Positions 44,287 through 52,790 of a DNA stretch of 64,000 nt are shown in pieces (the stretch's first letter is position 1; every line of letters starts with the position of its first letter). The stretch is from Thermoplasmata archaeon (lineage in GTDB: Archaea; Thermoplasmatota; Thermoplasmata; RBG-16-68-12; SOIM01): NCBI GenBank assembly GCA_023140195.1, contig JAGLME010000018.1:186001-250000 (forward strand). Reading direction: 5' to 3'. The notes beneath the pieces were generated by a model. That model did not search any database, was not told where the DNA came from, and was given only the letters and a program-made list of their open reading frames with translations. The translations under genes were made by a program, and so were the position numbers.

Positions 44287-45198
44287 TCAACGCTTCTGAT
44301 ATCGCCCAAGAGCCCTCTCTACGAGTCTCTTGTTGACCGTACCCTTGTCGTAGCCCTTTCTACCCAGGTTCTTCTTTGCGGCAGCGCTTGTCTTTGCAGC
44401 CTTCGCTGGAGTCGTCTTTGGCTGGGGTTTGGGTTTTGCCACTGCTTTTTTGGGCGCCGGAGCTGCCCTTCTCTTCTTGGCTACGGTTCTTACCGGTATC
44501 TTGTTCATGCTGTCCAACTTTTCAGGGTGTTTACCCCACCAGGTTGCAGATTTCCTCATGTTATACCTCGTTGATGATATTGGTACTCTTGAACTGATCG
44601 CGGGCAATGCCACAACAGGGCTTGCCGTCCTGATGACAAGCTCCCTCTTGGCCTGCTTTCCCACGACACCCCCGATATAGGCGAAGATTATCGTGACGAA
44701 ATATCCGTTGAGGCCGGTGGCAAAGGTGACCTTGAGCGCCGCCACAAAGGCTCCTAGATACACCATGGCGAACTCGATGTATGGTGCGAGTATCGGAACG
44801 CCAGATGCCACATATCCCGCCATCAGGGATGGAATCGCCATCAAATAGCTGATCTCATTGACCAGGATCCCGAAGTCATACATGTACGTAAACCCAAAGA
44901 TCAAGGCCACTGGGAGGATTGCCGCAGCAATGCCCTTCCAAGGACCCGCTGTCTTCCTCCCTCCCACATATCCTGCGATCATCTGCCCGAGCGTCGGGAG
45001 CCACCACAAAAGCACAGAGAATGTCAGGATGTACTTCGCACCGGTCCAGAAGCTGTAGGGGAATTTCGTCCTGCCCTTGCTGGCCTGGTATATGCCTTCA
45101 TCGGTATGCAGGGACAAAACTCCATCCTGGACCAGTCGCTGAGTGACAGGGTCTGTCGAGATCTGCTTTCGCTTTTTCTTGCTCAGTATCAATCCCAT
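44287..45198 (-). CDS. Polytopic membrane protein with lysine/alanine-rich basic tail
   Basis: The protein has 303 residues from ATG 45198 (MGLILSKKKRKQ); the longer frame contains promoter DNA and is rejected. After a cytosolic N-terminus of about 55 residues come roughly five hydrophobic segments (about 60-200), including YVGGRKTAGPWKGIAAAILP, a G-G-R-K-x-G pattern seen in some archaeal small membrane proteins. The last about 85 residues are strongly basic and rich in Ala, Pro and Lys (KKAVAKPKPQPKTTPAKAAK), like histone H1 tails. I do not recognise the family. Its promoter shares an unusual element with that of smc. Confidence 0.65.
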   Translation of the reverse strand: MGLILSKKKRKQISTDPVTQRLVQDGVLSLHTDEGIYQASKGRTKFPYSFWTGAKYILTFSVLLWWLPTLGQMIAGYVGGRKTAGPWKGIAAAILPVALIFGFTYMYDFGILVNEISYLMAIPSLMAGYVASGVPILAPYIEFAMVYLGAFVAALKVTFATGLNGYFVTIIFAYIGGVVGKQAKRELVIRTASPVVALPAISSRVPISSTRYNMRKSATWWGKHPEKLDSMNKIPVRTVAKKRRAAPAPKKAVAKPKPQPKTTPAKAAKTSAAAKKNLGRKGYDKGTVNKRLVERALGRYQKR

Positions 45199-45216
45199 CC
45201 CTTCGAATTGAAGTGG

Positions 45217-45234
45217 GTCAGACTTTTGTCTGAC
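45217..45234. promoter_or_regulatory. Perfect palindrome downstream of the membrane-protein promoter
   Basis: GTCAGAC-TTTT-GTCTGAC. In the direction of the gene it reads GTCAGAC-AAAA-GTCTGAC and begins 18 bases after TATATATGGTCT, almost the same layout as upstream of smc. Confidence 0.55.
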
Positions 45235-45255
45235 AAATCGACCATATATGTTAGA

Positions 45256-45267
45256 CCATATATATAG
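45256..45267 (-). promoter_or_regulatory. TATA promoter of the 44287-45198 gene
   Basis: Read leftward, CTATATATATGG then TCT. A second TATA-like box (AACATATATGG, 45242-45252) follows, so two alternative starts are possible, one at the edge of and one within the palindrome. Confidence 0.55.
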
Positions 45268-45293
45268 ATTTCGGAGGAAAACGTCTGCCAGCT

Positions 45294-45809
45294 CTAAGGG
45301 CTCAGGCACTCGTTCCAGACATCCCTCAGCCAATGCTCTTTTCCATAATCGGAGGGGGGTTCCTGGAAAACGGCGGCCTTCTCAATCTCCGCCTTGTCGG
45401 CGGGTTCTAGGGTCCCGCTCGAGGCATCAGCGACGAACACGAATATCCACCTCTCTAGATTCCAGTTCTTGAAGAGGTACTGGCACTTGTGAATCTCGGG
45501 CAATCCTCTTAGCTCGATGATCAGTCCAGTTTCCTCTTCAGCCTCCCTGATCGCGCCATCTTCCACTGACTCGTCAGCCCAGATCCGTCCACCGGGGAGT
45601 CCGAATACGCCCCCTTCGCGAGCTCTGACCAGGACAATGCCATCATCTGACTTGATCGCTATCCTCGTACCGCCCTTACACTCTGGGTAGTCCTGGATCT
45701 CATCTCTTTCACGCAGATCAATGTGGAATTCTCTCACCATTGGATTCCCGTACTTCGATGTCAGACAATGGACCTCTTCCTCAGAAGGCCTCTCCACACT
45801 GATTCTCAT
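45294..45809 (-). CDS. Nudix hydrolase
   Basis: The protein has 171 residues from ATG 45809, preceded by GAGGGGTG; the longer open frame would run into the tRNA-Tyr gene. The Nudix box is complete: G-x5-E-x7-REAEEETGL in GGRIWADESVEDGAIREAEEETGLI. The family hydrolyses nucleoside diphosphates linked to another group; substrate here is unknown. The gene begins 37 bases after tRNA-Tyr on the same strand with no promoter visible between, so it may be co-transcribed with the tRNAs. Confidence 0.9.
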   Translation of the reverse strand: MRISVERPSEEEVHCLTSKYGNPMVREFHIDLRERDEIQDYPECKGGTRIAIKSDDGIVLVRAREGGVFGLPGGRIWADESVEDGAIREAEEETGLIIELRGLPEIHKCQYLFKNWNLERWIFVFVADASSGTLEPADKAEIEKAAVFQEPPSDYGKEHWLRDVWNECLSP

Positions 45810-45846
45810 CTTCACACCCCTCTCATGAACGACCATCGAGAGGTAG

Positions 45847-45953
45847 TCCCGACTCCCGGATTTGAACCGGGGATCTGCTGATTTCGGCCAAAACCGGATT
45901 GCTCCGGGAACCAACTACAGTCAGCCGCTCTAGCCAGTCTAAGCTAAGTCGGG
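45847..45953 (-). tRNA. trnY: tRNA-Tyr (GTA) with 32-base intron
   Basis: The cloverleaf is complete: acceptor CCCGACT/AGTCGGG, D-stem GCTT/GAGC with GG in the loop, anticodon stem GCTGA/TCAGC, T-arm CCCGG-TTCAAAT-CCGGG and discriminator A at 45847. Exon 1 is 45953-45915, the intron 45914-45883, exon 2 45882-45847. The intron follows position 37 and would be removed by the tRNA splicing endonuclease. No CCA is encoded. Confidence 0.93.
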
Positions 45954-45957
45954 GCAA

Positions 45958-46054
45958 TGCCGCGGGCCGGGCTCGAACCGGCGACTTCAAGATTTCCGAT
46001 AGCAGACCGAAAGATATCTTCAGTCTTGCACTCTCCCAACTGAGTTACCGCGGC
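45958..46054 (-). tRNA. trnF: tRNA-Phe (GAA) with 24-base intron
   Basis: The cloverleaf is complete: acceptor GCCGCGG/CCGCGGC, D-stem ACTC/GAGT, anticodon stem CAAGA/TCTTG, T-arm GCCGG-TTCGAGC-CCGGC and discriminator A at 45958. Exon 1 is 46054-46018, the intron 46017-45994, exon 2 45993-45958. Four bases separate it from tRNA-Tyr, so both come from one transcript. No CCA is encoded. Confidence 0.93.
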
Positions 46055-46078
46055 ACCAGCAAAATGGATATTCCGATT

Positions 46079-46090
46079 GATATTTTAAGT
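46079..46090 (-). promoter_or_regulatory. TATA box of the tRNA-Phe/tRNA-Tyr unit
   Basis: Read leftward, ACTTAAAATATC ends 25 bases before the first tRNA-Phe base, the expected distance for an archaeal tRNA promoter. Confidence 0.65.
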
Positions 46091-46200
46091 TAGTGGTGAC
46101 AGTTACGGCAGGTCACTTCGATGTTCCGTTCTTCTTTGGGAATAATGGGGTTGGGTGGTTCTCAAAAGTGAAAGCCATATCTGTTAATGCCATAAGAAGT

Positions 46201-46208
46201 TATAAATA
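46201..46208 (+). promoter_or_regulatory. TATA box of the pilus operon
   Basis: TATAAATA predicts a start near 46228 and excludes the longer pilin frame that opens at 46093. The 215-base gap 46055-46269 holds this promoter and the divergent tRNA promoter; I see nothing else in it. Confidence 0.65.
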
Positions 46209-46269
46209 CATTATGGGACATAAACAGCATAGCAAGGCAACGGGCATTCTGAATTGTGTGGTGGAGCTA

Positions 46270-47235
46270 ATGAAGCACTACAGGATAAGACGTTCTGTTA
46301 GGTGGGACGATGAAGGTGTTGCTTCGACTGTCGGTACAATTATGGCACTCCTGGTTTTCCTAACGTTCATGTCTCTCATTGTCGATCAGTACGTTCCGGT
46401 CTGGATGAAAGACGCCGAAGCCGCTCATATGAACGAGGCTTTCGGCCAGTTCGGCAACCTGAAGAACAATATCGACATCCATGTTATCGCATGTCAGGTC
46501 GCGAGGCAGGCAGGCCAACCGTGTTTGAGGGCAACGACCTTCACTCCGATCACCCTCGGAGTGGACGGAGTTCCGTTGTTCTCATCGCCCACTGGTGGGG
46601 AACTTCAAATGAACCCGTGGGGAGGGAATGTCTCAGTCGCCTTCGTGTATCAGGCTGGCAACTTCTCTCAACCTGTGAATTCCACCAGCAGTGGAATGAT
46701 CGATCTCAACGTGTTCAACCGATACCATGTCCCTCAGAGGGTCATCTATGAGAACGGGGCAGTGCTGGTCTACCAGGTGGACGGACAACTTGTTGGGATC
46801 GCTCCTCATTTCATCGTTGAGAACAGGACCAATTACATTGAGATCTCACTCTCCCAGGTGACCCTGTTCGGCAGGGGAGGGACGTCCGGCGTCAGTACTG
46901 AAGGCGCTCGTACCAGGTTGATAAACGCCGAGACAGAGAGGTACACCAACCTGACCTCCGACTTCAACATAACCTTGAATACTGATTATGAAGTGGCCTG
47001 GTTCCACTACTACAATGCCACTCTGTTCGAAGCGTTCGGCGACCCGAAGATCCTGGAAGTGTCAGGTTCTCCCACCAACTATATACGGACCCAATACTTC
47101 GAGCTGTCCTACAATCTGAACCAGGGGCAGGTCAGGATCCGCATCTACAATGATAGCGCTTTCCCGATATCCACACTCCATTTGATGACCTCCACGTTCG
47201 ACGTGATAATAGGCGAGACCGCAGGCAGGTCCTGA
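46270..47235 (+). CDS. Type IV pilin-like (class III signal peptide) protein
   Basis: The protein has 321 residues from ATG 46270, with GTGGAG upstream and TATA at 46201-46208. The N-terminus has basic residues, then RWDDEG followed by VASTVGTIMALLVFLTFMSLIV, which is the archaeal prepilin pattern: cleavage after the Gly, leaving a hydrophobic assembly helix. The outer domain of about 260 residues is rich in Asn, Thr and beta structure and is longer than a normal pilin, so it could be a minor pilin, adhesin or tip subunit. It is the first gene of the five-gene secretion operon. Confidence 0.82.
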   Translation: MKHYRIRRSVRWDDEGVASTVGTIMALLVFLTFMSLIVDQYVPVWMKDAEAAHMNEAFGQFGNLKNNIDIHVIACQVARQAGQPCLRATTFTPITLGVDGVPLFSSPTGGELQMNPWGGNVSVAFVYQAGNFSQPVNSTSSGMIDLNVFNRYHVPQRVIYENGAVLVYQVDGQLVGIAPHFIVENRTNYIEISLSQVTLFGRGGTSGVSTEGARTRLINAETERYTNLTSDFNITLNTDYEVAWFHYYNATLFEAFGDPKILEVSGSPTNYIRTQYFELSYNLNQGQVRIRIYNDSAFPISTLHLMTSTFDVIIGETAGRS

Positions 47236-47256
47236 GGTTGTTTGAGAGGTGTTCTC

Positions 47257-48921
47257 GTGGCTAGAAAGAAGAAGAAGGTCCTCCTCCCAAAAGGAACTGT
47301 AGCATCTACCGCATCCTGGGATGGTGCCAGAGGCTCATACCTTACACGAATCCCTGAAATTGTTAGCGAGAGTGTCGAGGAGCTGGAAGTCACTCCGATC
47401 AAACCTCCATACACATATGCCAGGGTGATTTACGACAATGAGGAGAGCGAGTATCTGTACGAGACGTTCGAACCTGAGCTTACTCCGAGGGACATGGAAC
47501 TTCTGGACACGGTCAAGGATGCCCTCACCAGGACACTGGAATATGATGTTGAGACCTTCGGCAGTAGGGACAAGGAGGAGTACCTAAAGGAGAGCGTGGA
47601 GAGCTTCATACGAAGTCGCTCCCTGAACATTGACAAAGCCACAACCGAGAAACTGATCTATTACATCATTAGGGATTTTGTCGGTTATGGCCCGATAGAC
47701 GTTCTCATGTCGGACGCAAACATTGAGGACGTCTCGTGCGACGGGACCAACGTTCCATTGTTCATTTTCCACAAGAAGTACGAATCATTGAAAGCCTCGG
47801 GCAAGTTCGAAGACGATACTACGCTCGACTCATTTGTCGTCTATCTGGGTCAGAGGTGCGGAAAGCAGATCTCGGTTGCGAATCCGATTCTGGACGGCAC
47901 GACTCGGGAAGGTCACCGTGTCCAGGCCACGTACTCTAGGGAGATTACGACAAGGGGTTCCAGCTTCACCATCAGGCGTTTCAAGGAGAAGCCATTCACG
48001 CCCATAGAACTCGTACAATTCAACACAGCATCGGCCGAGATGGTCGCGTACCTCTGGATCGCGATGGAACACGGGAAGTCCATGATGTGCTGCGGTGGCA
48101 CGGCCAGCGGGAAGACCGCAACGCTCAACGCGGCCGCCCTTTTCATCAGACCCGGTGCCAAGATCGTCAGCATTGAAGATACCAGGGAAATCAATCTCCC
48201 TCACGAGAACTGGATACCCGGTGTCACAAGAAGTGGCGTGGGAGAGAAAGGTGTCGGCGGGAAGGCCGCTGGCGAGATTGACATGTTCGACCTGGTCAGG
48301 GCGGCTCTCAGACAGAGGCCCAATTACATCCTGGTCGGAGAAGTTCGAGGAAGGGAGACGTACACCATGTTCCAGGCCATGGCGACAGGTCACCCAACAT
48401 GCTCCACCATGCACGCTGACTCGGTCAAGTCCATGGTCAACAGGCTGGAGAACCCCCCAATCAATACTCCCAGGATATTGCTCACCGCGCTTAACTTCGT
48501 TATTATCCAAAAGCACGCCAGGGTGGGGAACAGTACTGTTCGAAGGATCACCCAGATAGTCGAACTCGTCGGCTTCGAGCCCGAAACGAACGAACTTATC
48601 ACCAATACGGTCTATGAATGGGACTCTGGCACGGACACCTTCATCTACAAGGGTCACAGCTTCATCCTGGATGAGCTGATGGAGATGAAGAACATGACCC
48701 ATGAGGAGATGGATATGGAGTTCCAGAGAAGAGTGGACCTCATCAGGTATCTTGTCGAGAAGGACACAACTGACTTCGAAGCGATATCTGAGATTGTCGT
48801 ATCCTACTACCAGTTCCCAGATGAGACGATCAAGAGAATTCGGGATGAAATGGGCTGGGTCAGGGAGGAGATACTCTCTCCGACCAGGTCCGAATCTGAG
48901 GAAGGTGAGACATTTGGCTAG
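47257..48921 (+). CDS. Type II/IV secretion ATPase (TadA/GspE/FlaI family), first copy
   Basis: The protein has 554 residues from GTG 47257, six bases after AGAGGTG; TTG 47242 is less likely. The N-terminal domain (about 60-240) precedes the RecA-like core: Walker A GGTASGKT, Asp-box SIEDTREINLPHENW, Walker B/His-box LVGEVRGRETYTMFQAMATGH and STMHADSV. The hexamer drives pilin assembly or retraction. It starts 21 bases after the pilin gene, and its 3' end overlaps the next gene by eight bases. Confidence 0.93.
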   Translation: MARKKKKVLLPKGTVASTASWDGARGSYLTRIPEIVSESVEELEVTPIKPPYTYARVIYDNEESEYLYETFEPELTPRDMELLDTVKDALTRTLEYDVETFGSRDKEEYLKESVESFIRSRSLNIDKATTEKLIYYIIRDFVGYGPIDVLMSDANIEDVSCDGTNVPLFIFHKKYESLKASGKFEDDTTLDSFVVYLGQRCGKQISVANPILDGTTREGHRVQATYSREITTRGSSFTIRRFKEKPFTPIELVQFNTASAEMVAYLWIAMEHGKSMMCCGGTASGKTATLNAAALFIRPGAKIVSIEDTREINLPHENWIPGVTRSGVGEKGVGGKAAGEIDMFDLVRAALRQRPNYILVGEVRGRETYTMFQAMATGHPTCSTMHADSVKSMVNRLENPPINTPRILLTALNFVIIQKHARVGNSTVRRITQIVELVGFEPETNELITNTVYEWDSGTDTFIYKGHSFILDELMEMKNMTHEEMDMEFQRRVDLIRYLVEKDTTDFEAISEIVVSYYQFPDETIKRIRDEMGWVREEILSPTRSESEEGETFG

Positions 48922-49942
48922 CCGGGCCGAGAGAGGGGTGTTCGAGAAACTGGATACGAAGCGTGAGTATATCCGGACCAAGAGGGCCAGGCCGGAGGAG
49001 GATGCGTATGAGCAGCCTCATCTGATATTCCTCCCTGAAGGGTCGAGCTCAAAAGGTATCAGGCTCCCACCCTACCAGTCGTTCTGTTGGGCTATTATGG
49101 GCAGGCGCGTGGAGAGGAAAGGGAAGATAAAACCAGAACTTGAGGAAAACCTCTTCAAAGCCCACATGAAGATTCGTCCAGAGGAGTACGTCGCTTATGC
49201 AATGATGACTGCTGTACTGGCTGGGGTAGTGTCCATCTTCGTCGGGATTCTCCTGTTCTTCTTGCTGTTCTTGCCTTTAGTGGGATGGATGCTCGGCATT
49301 GTCTTCACGGCACTATTGGCAGTGTTCATTCCTTTCCTGACTTATGTGATTATCTTGGGGTCTCCCGGCTCCGCAAAGAAGAAAAGGGCGAGGTTCATAG
49401 ACGCCAGGATCAGCGGTGCCATGAGCTTCATCTCCGCGATGGCCTCGGCGGAAGTCCCTGTCGATGTGATATTCAAGGAACTCTCCAAGGAGTCTGTCTA
49501 TGGAGAAGTGGCTGAGGAGGCCAAGTGGATAACGAGGGACACCGAACTCTTGGGTATTGATATTCTTACCGCTCTCAGAGGGGGAGCGCAGAGGTCCCCC
49601 TCGACCAAGTTCCAGGATTTCCTTCAGGGGGTTGTCACTACCAGCACTTCCGGCGGCCAGTTGAAGCCCTTTTTCTTGATGAAGGCGGAGCAGTACGAGA
49701 AGGAAGACAAGCTCGAGATGAGGAAGAAGATGGAGACGCTGGGTATGCTCGCAGAGAGCTTCATCACGGTCGTGGTCGCATTTCCGCTTTTCCTTGTCGT
49801 CATCATGGCCATCATGGCCCTGATCAGTAAGGGCGGTTCGGAGCTAGTTGTCACACTTCTGTTCGTGGTGGTCGGCTTCATGATTCCCATATCACAGTTC
49901 GGCTTCATATTTGTCATTTGGAACATGGAACAGGAGACCTGA
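48914..49942 (+). CDS. TadC/FlaJ-like pilus assembly membrane protein, first copy
   Basis: The protein has 342 residues from TTG 48914, a few bases after AAGGTGA and inside the end of the ATPase gene. The long frame opening at 48701 only shadows that gene. After a basic cytosolic segment (about 1-95) there is a pair of membrane helices (about 98-150), a T2SSF domain (RFIDARISGAMSFISAMASAEVPVDVIFKELS) and two terminal helices (about 275-335). T2SSF proteins form the membrane platform on which the ATPase rotates. Confidence 0.87.
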   Translation: MASRAERGVFEKLDTKREYIRTKRARPEEDAYEQPHLIFLPEGSSSKGIRLPPYQSFCWAIMGRRVERKGKIKPELEENLFKAHMKIRPEEYVAYAMMTAVLAGVVSIFVGILLFFLLFLPLVGWMLGIVFTALLAVFIPFLTYVIILGSPGSAKKKRARFIDARISGAMSFISAMASAEVPVDVIFKELSKESVYGEVAEEAKWITRDTELLGIDILTALRGGAQRSPSTKFQDFLQGVVTTSTSGGQLKPFFLMKAEQYEKEDKLEMRKKMETLGMLAESFITVVVAFPLFLVVIMAIMALISKGGSELVVTLLFVVVGFMIPISQFGFIFVIWNMEQET

Positions 49943-49944
49943 CG

Positions 49945-50982
49945 ATGGCGAAACAGGTTAGTCTCGAGGAAGCGAGAGTCCGGATGTACGAGAAGCATGA
50001 TTTTACCAAGATCATTGGTGCGATCGGACTCACCATAGGCTCCATACTGCTTGTCATAGCTGTGTTGAATCTCACCGATCAAGTCGATATGTCATTGAGG
50101 GCACTGGATAATCAGGACAGGAACGACGACGGCGTGATCAATCAGCTCGACAACAATCCAGGGCACGACCTGGACGGCGATGGTGTCCCTGACCAGGGAG
50201 AATCGCCGATACGTCGGTTCTTGAACTTCCTTGTGTTCGCGATATTAGCAATCATCGGACCGATAGGCTTCTACAAGGCCAAGCAGGCGAGCAATGTCAA
50301 GGCGATCGAGAGAAGATTGCCCGACTTTCTGAGAGATGTTGCTGAAGCCGGAAGGTTCGGCATGACGTTGGCAGACGCCATCGTGGTTTCTTCCAGAGGC
50401 AGGTACGGCAAACTCACGCCAGAGATCCAGAAGATGGCGGCCCAGATCCGATGGGGGGTTCCAGCCACAGAGGCATTGAGGCTTCTTACTGAGAGGGTGA
50501 AGACGCCCGCAGTCGGCAGGATAATCAGCATCATCCGGAAGTCCAGCGATGCTGGCGGGAACGTTGCCGACGTCCTGACGATGGTGTCACACGATGCCAA
50601 GGAGAACCAGCTCACCGAGGACGAGCGGTCAATCACCATGAGCACTTACATCGCCGTTATCTACATCTCTTTCCTGGTCTTCCTGGTCACAATATGGATA
50701 CTTAACGTTTCATTCCTTCCAAAGATGGCGGAGACCTCGACTGTCATCGAGGAGAGTCAAGCCGAGGGCTCAGGATCGGAGGCGACGGTTGGATCGCCGT
50801 TGGCGGAGGACATAGTTGGGCTGATAGCCAATATCCAGATCGCGTTCTACATCGCGGTTATCGTGCACGCCGTGGGCGACGGTCTGTTAGCCGGCGTCCT
50901 GGACAGCGGTCAGATAGTCAACGGACTCAGACATAGCTTCATTATGCTCATATTAGGTTTCGTTTTCCTTCTCATGGTTTAG
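49945..50982 (+). CDS. TadC/FlaJ-like pilus assembly protein with calcium-loop insert
   Basis: The protein has 345 residues from ATG 49945 (GGAG upstream). TM1 (about 22-43) is followed by an outer loop containing NQDRNDDGVINQLDNN and DLDGDGVPDQGE, two Asp-rich D-x-[DN]-x-DG calcium-binding loops. TM2 (about 92-112), then the T2SSF domain (VKAIERRLPDFLRDVAEAGRFGMTLADAI and VKTPAVGRIISIIRKSSDAGGN) and three further helices at 235-255, 290-315 and 325-345. It pairs with the preceding protein as the assembly platform, and the loops suggest a calcium-dependent contact outside the cell. Confidence 0.87.
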   Translation: MAKQVSLEEARVRMYEKHDFTKIIGAIGLTIGSILLVIAVLNLTDQVDMSLRALDNQDRNDDGVINQLDNNPGHDLDGDGVPDQGESPIRRFLNFLVFAILAIIGPIGFYKAKQASNVKAIERRLPDFLRDVAEAGRFGMTLADAIVVSSRGRYGKLTPEIQKMAAQIRWGVPATEALRLLTERVKTPAVGRIISIIRKSSDAGGNVADVLTMVSHDAKENQLTEDERSITMSTYIAVIYISFLVFLVTIWILNVSFLPKMAETSTVIEESQAEGSGSEATVGSPLAEDIVGLIANIQIAFYIAVIVHAVGDGLLAGVLDSGQIVNGLRHSFIMLILGFVFLLMV

Positions 50983-50993
50983 GGTGGTAAGTG

Positions 50994-52790
50994 ATGTCCA
51001 AGGTTAAGAAGAAGCAAATGGGTGAAGAGATAGATCAGCTCAAGTCATTGGAGAGGCAAACGGAGGACAGGCTCAAGAAGCTCGATGATGCCCGGACCGA
51101 GACGGCGGCATACCTGGAGGCAGTGGAAAAGAAGAAGAAGAGGAAGATTGGGGAAGCACTGTCCTCCATAAAGAAGGGATACATGTCAAGGCTCTTGGGT
51201 GGCAAGGGCATCAAGATACTCGCACCCGCGATAAGTGGCATTAAAGAAGAGACCATGGGAAGGGTCACGACAGTTCCCAAGCTGACTGCCAAGGACGTGA
51301 CCGAGATCGAGCTCCAGAACATCGTTGATGGCTATTCCTATGTCAGGATAAACTACGACACCCGTGCGAACGAATACAAGTACGAGGCGATAGAACCCAA
51401 GCTCATGGCCGAGGAGGTCGACATCCTCGAAGTTCTGAAGGAGGTTCTCGTCGAATCACTTGAGATGATAGAGGAGGATGACGAAGAGCATCGGGAGGCC
51501 TATCTGAGGAGGATCGTTGACGGCCTTCTCCGAGAACTCGACATCTCACTGCATCCAGTTTCCAAAGAGAGGATAATGTACTACATCATGAGGGATTTCA
51601 TCAGGTACGGACCGATTGACGTTTCCATGACCGACGTCAACGTGGAGGACATCTCGTGTGACGGCGTGGGAGTTCCCCTTTATATCTATCACAGGAAGTA
51701 CGGGTCTATTCCGTCGAACCTGATCTTCGATTCTGCCACTGAACTGGATTCGTTCGTGGTCTGGTTATCACAAAAATGCGGAAAACACATCTCTGTTGCG
51801 CAGCCAATGTTGGACGCGACCGTTCCGGACGGTTCAAGACTTCAGGCGACCCTTGGCAAACACGTGACCAAGAGGGGCTCCTCGTTCACGATTAGGAGGT
51901 TCAAAGAGAACCCGTTCACCCCTATGGACCTGCTCAAGTTCCGGACCATGAGCGACGATATGATGGCCTATCTGTGGCTCGCGATCGAGAACGGTCAGTC
52001 GATGCTGATATGCGGGGGTACAGCAAGTGGGAAGACAACAACACTGAACGCCATTCTCATTTTCATTCCTCCTCAGATGAAGATCGTCAGCATCGAGGAC
52101 ACCAGAGAGCTTAACCTTCCTCACGAGAACTGGGTCCCAACAATCACGAGGGCAGGATTCGGAGACATCAACCCAGTGACGGGGAAGGCACCTGGAGAGA
52201 TCGACATGTTCGACCTGCTGGGGTCAGCCCTCAGGCAGAGGCCCCAGTATCTAATGGTCGGGGAGGTCAGAGGAACCGAGGCCTACGTGGTGTTCCAGGC
52301 GATGGCAACAGGAAAGAGCGCCTATACTACCTTCCATGCAGAAGATGTGCAGTCAATGGTCCACAGGATGGAGAATGACCCGATCAACCTCCCGAGGGCC
52401 CTCGTTTCGGCTCTGGACATAGTCCTCATGCAGGCTCAGGTCAAAGTGGGCACCGAGATGACCAGGAGGGTGAAATCCCTGACCGAGATCCTGGGCGTCG
52501 ATCCGGAATCTGACGAGCTCATAACCAACGCGGCATATACGTGGAACCCGGCGGATGATACATTCAACTACAGCGGTCACAGCTACGTGTACGAAAAGAT
52601 ATCGACCACAAGGAACTGGTCCCAGAAGAGGATGGAACAAGAGGTCAAGAGAAGGATTGACATCTTCGCGTACATGAGGAAGATCGGTATGGACAATTAC
52701 AAGCAAGTCGCGAAACTGGTATCTTCCTATTACAAGGACCCCGAGGCTGTGATCAAGAAAGCAAGGGAAGAAATATCCAAGGCGACCTAG
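50994..52790 (+). CDS. Type II/IV secretion ATPase, second copy
   Basis: The protein has 598 residues from ATG 50994; GTG 50991 is adjacent but the GGGTGGTAA site fits ATG better. It has an N-terminal coiled-coil extension of about 60 residues (LERQTEDRLKKLDDARTETAAYLEAVEKKKK) absent from the first copy. The core repeats the same motifs: CGGTASGKTTTLNA, SIEDTRELNLPHENW, MVGEVRGTEAYVVFQAMATGKS and TTFHAEDVQSM. Two complete ATPases in one operon could serve extension and retraction, or two different filaments. Its stop overlaps that of the convergent giant gene (CTAG at 52787-52790). Confidence 0.93.
   Translation: MSKVKKKQMGEEIDQLKSLERQTEDRLKKLDDARTETAAYLEAVEKKKKRKIGEALSSIKKGYMSRLLGGKGIKILAPAISGIKEETMGRVTTVPKLTAKDVTEIELQNIVDGYSYVRINYDTRANEYKYEAIEPKLMAEEVDILEVLKEVLVESLEMIEEDDEEHREAYLRRIVDGLLRELDISLHPVSKERIMYYIMRDFIRYGPIDVSMTDVNVEDISCDGVGVPLYIYHRKYGSIPSNLIFDSATELDSFVVWLSQKCGKHISVAQPMLDATVPDGSRLQATLGKHVTKRGSSFTIRRFKENPFTPMDLLKFRTMSDDMMAYLWLAIENGQSMLICGGTASGKTTTLNAILIFIPPQMKIVSIEDTRELNLPHENWVPTITRAGFGDINPVTGKAPGEIDMFDLLGSALRQRPQYLMVGEVRGTEAYVVFQAMATGKSAYTTFHAEDVQSMVHRMENDPINLPRALVSALDIVLMQAQVKVGTEMTRRVKSLTEILGVDPESDELITNAAYTWNPADDTFNYSGHSYVYEKISTTRNWSQKRMEQEVKRRIDIFAYMRKIGMDNYKQVAKLVSSYYKDPEAVIKKAREEISKAT

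Noticed and set aside
44287..45198. EMC3/DUF106 (Oxa1-superfamily) insertase
   Set aside because: The membrane segments carry G-G-R-K-x-G motifs and lack the cytosolic coiled coil between helices expected for DUF106.
45294..45914. Longer Nudix frame starting inside the tRNA-Tyr gene
   Set aside because: Its first 35 codons overlap the tRNA; ATG 45809 has a GAGGGGTG site and the correct family start.
47830..48981. Minus-strand frame of 383 codons opposite the first secretion ATPase
   Set aside because: The sense strand encodes an unmistakable ATPase with all motifs; the antisense product is unrecognisable.
46270..52790. Archaellum (flagellum) operon
   Set aside because: No archaellin pair, FlaF/FlaG/FlaH or the FlaI-FlaJ end order is present; two T2SSF proteins and two ATPases fit a Tad-like pilus better.
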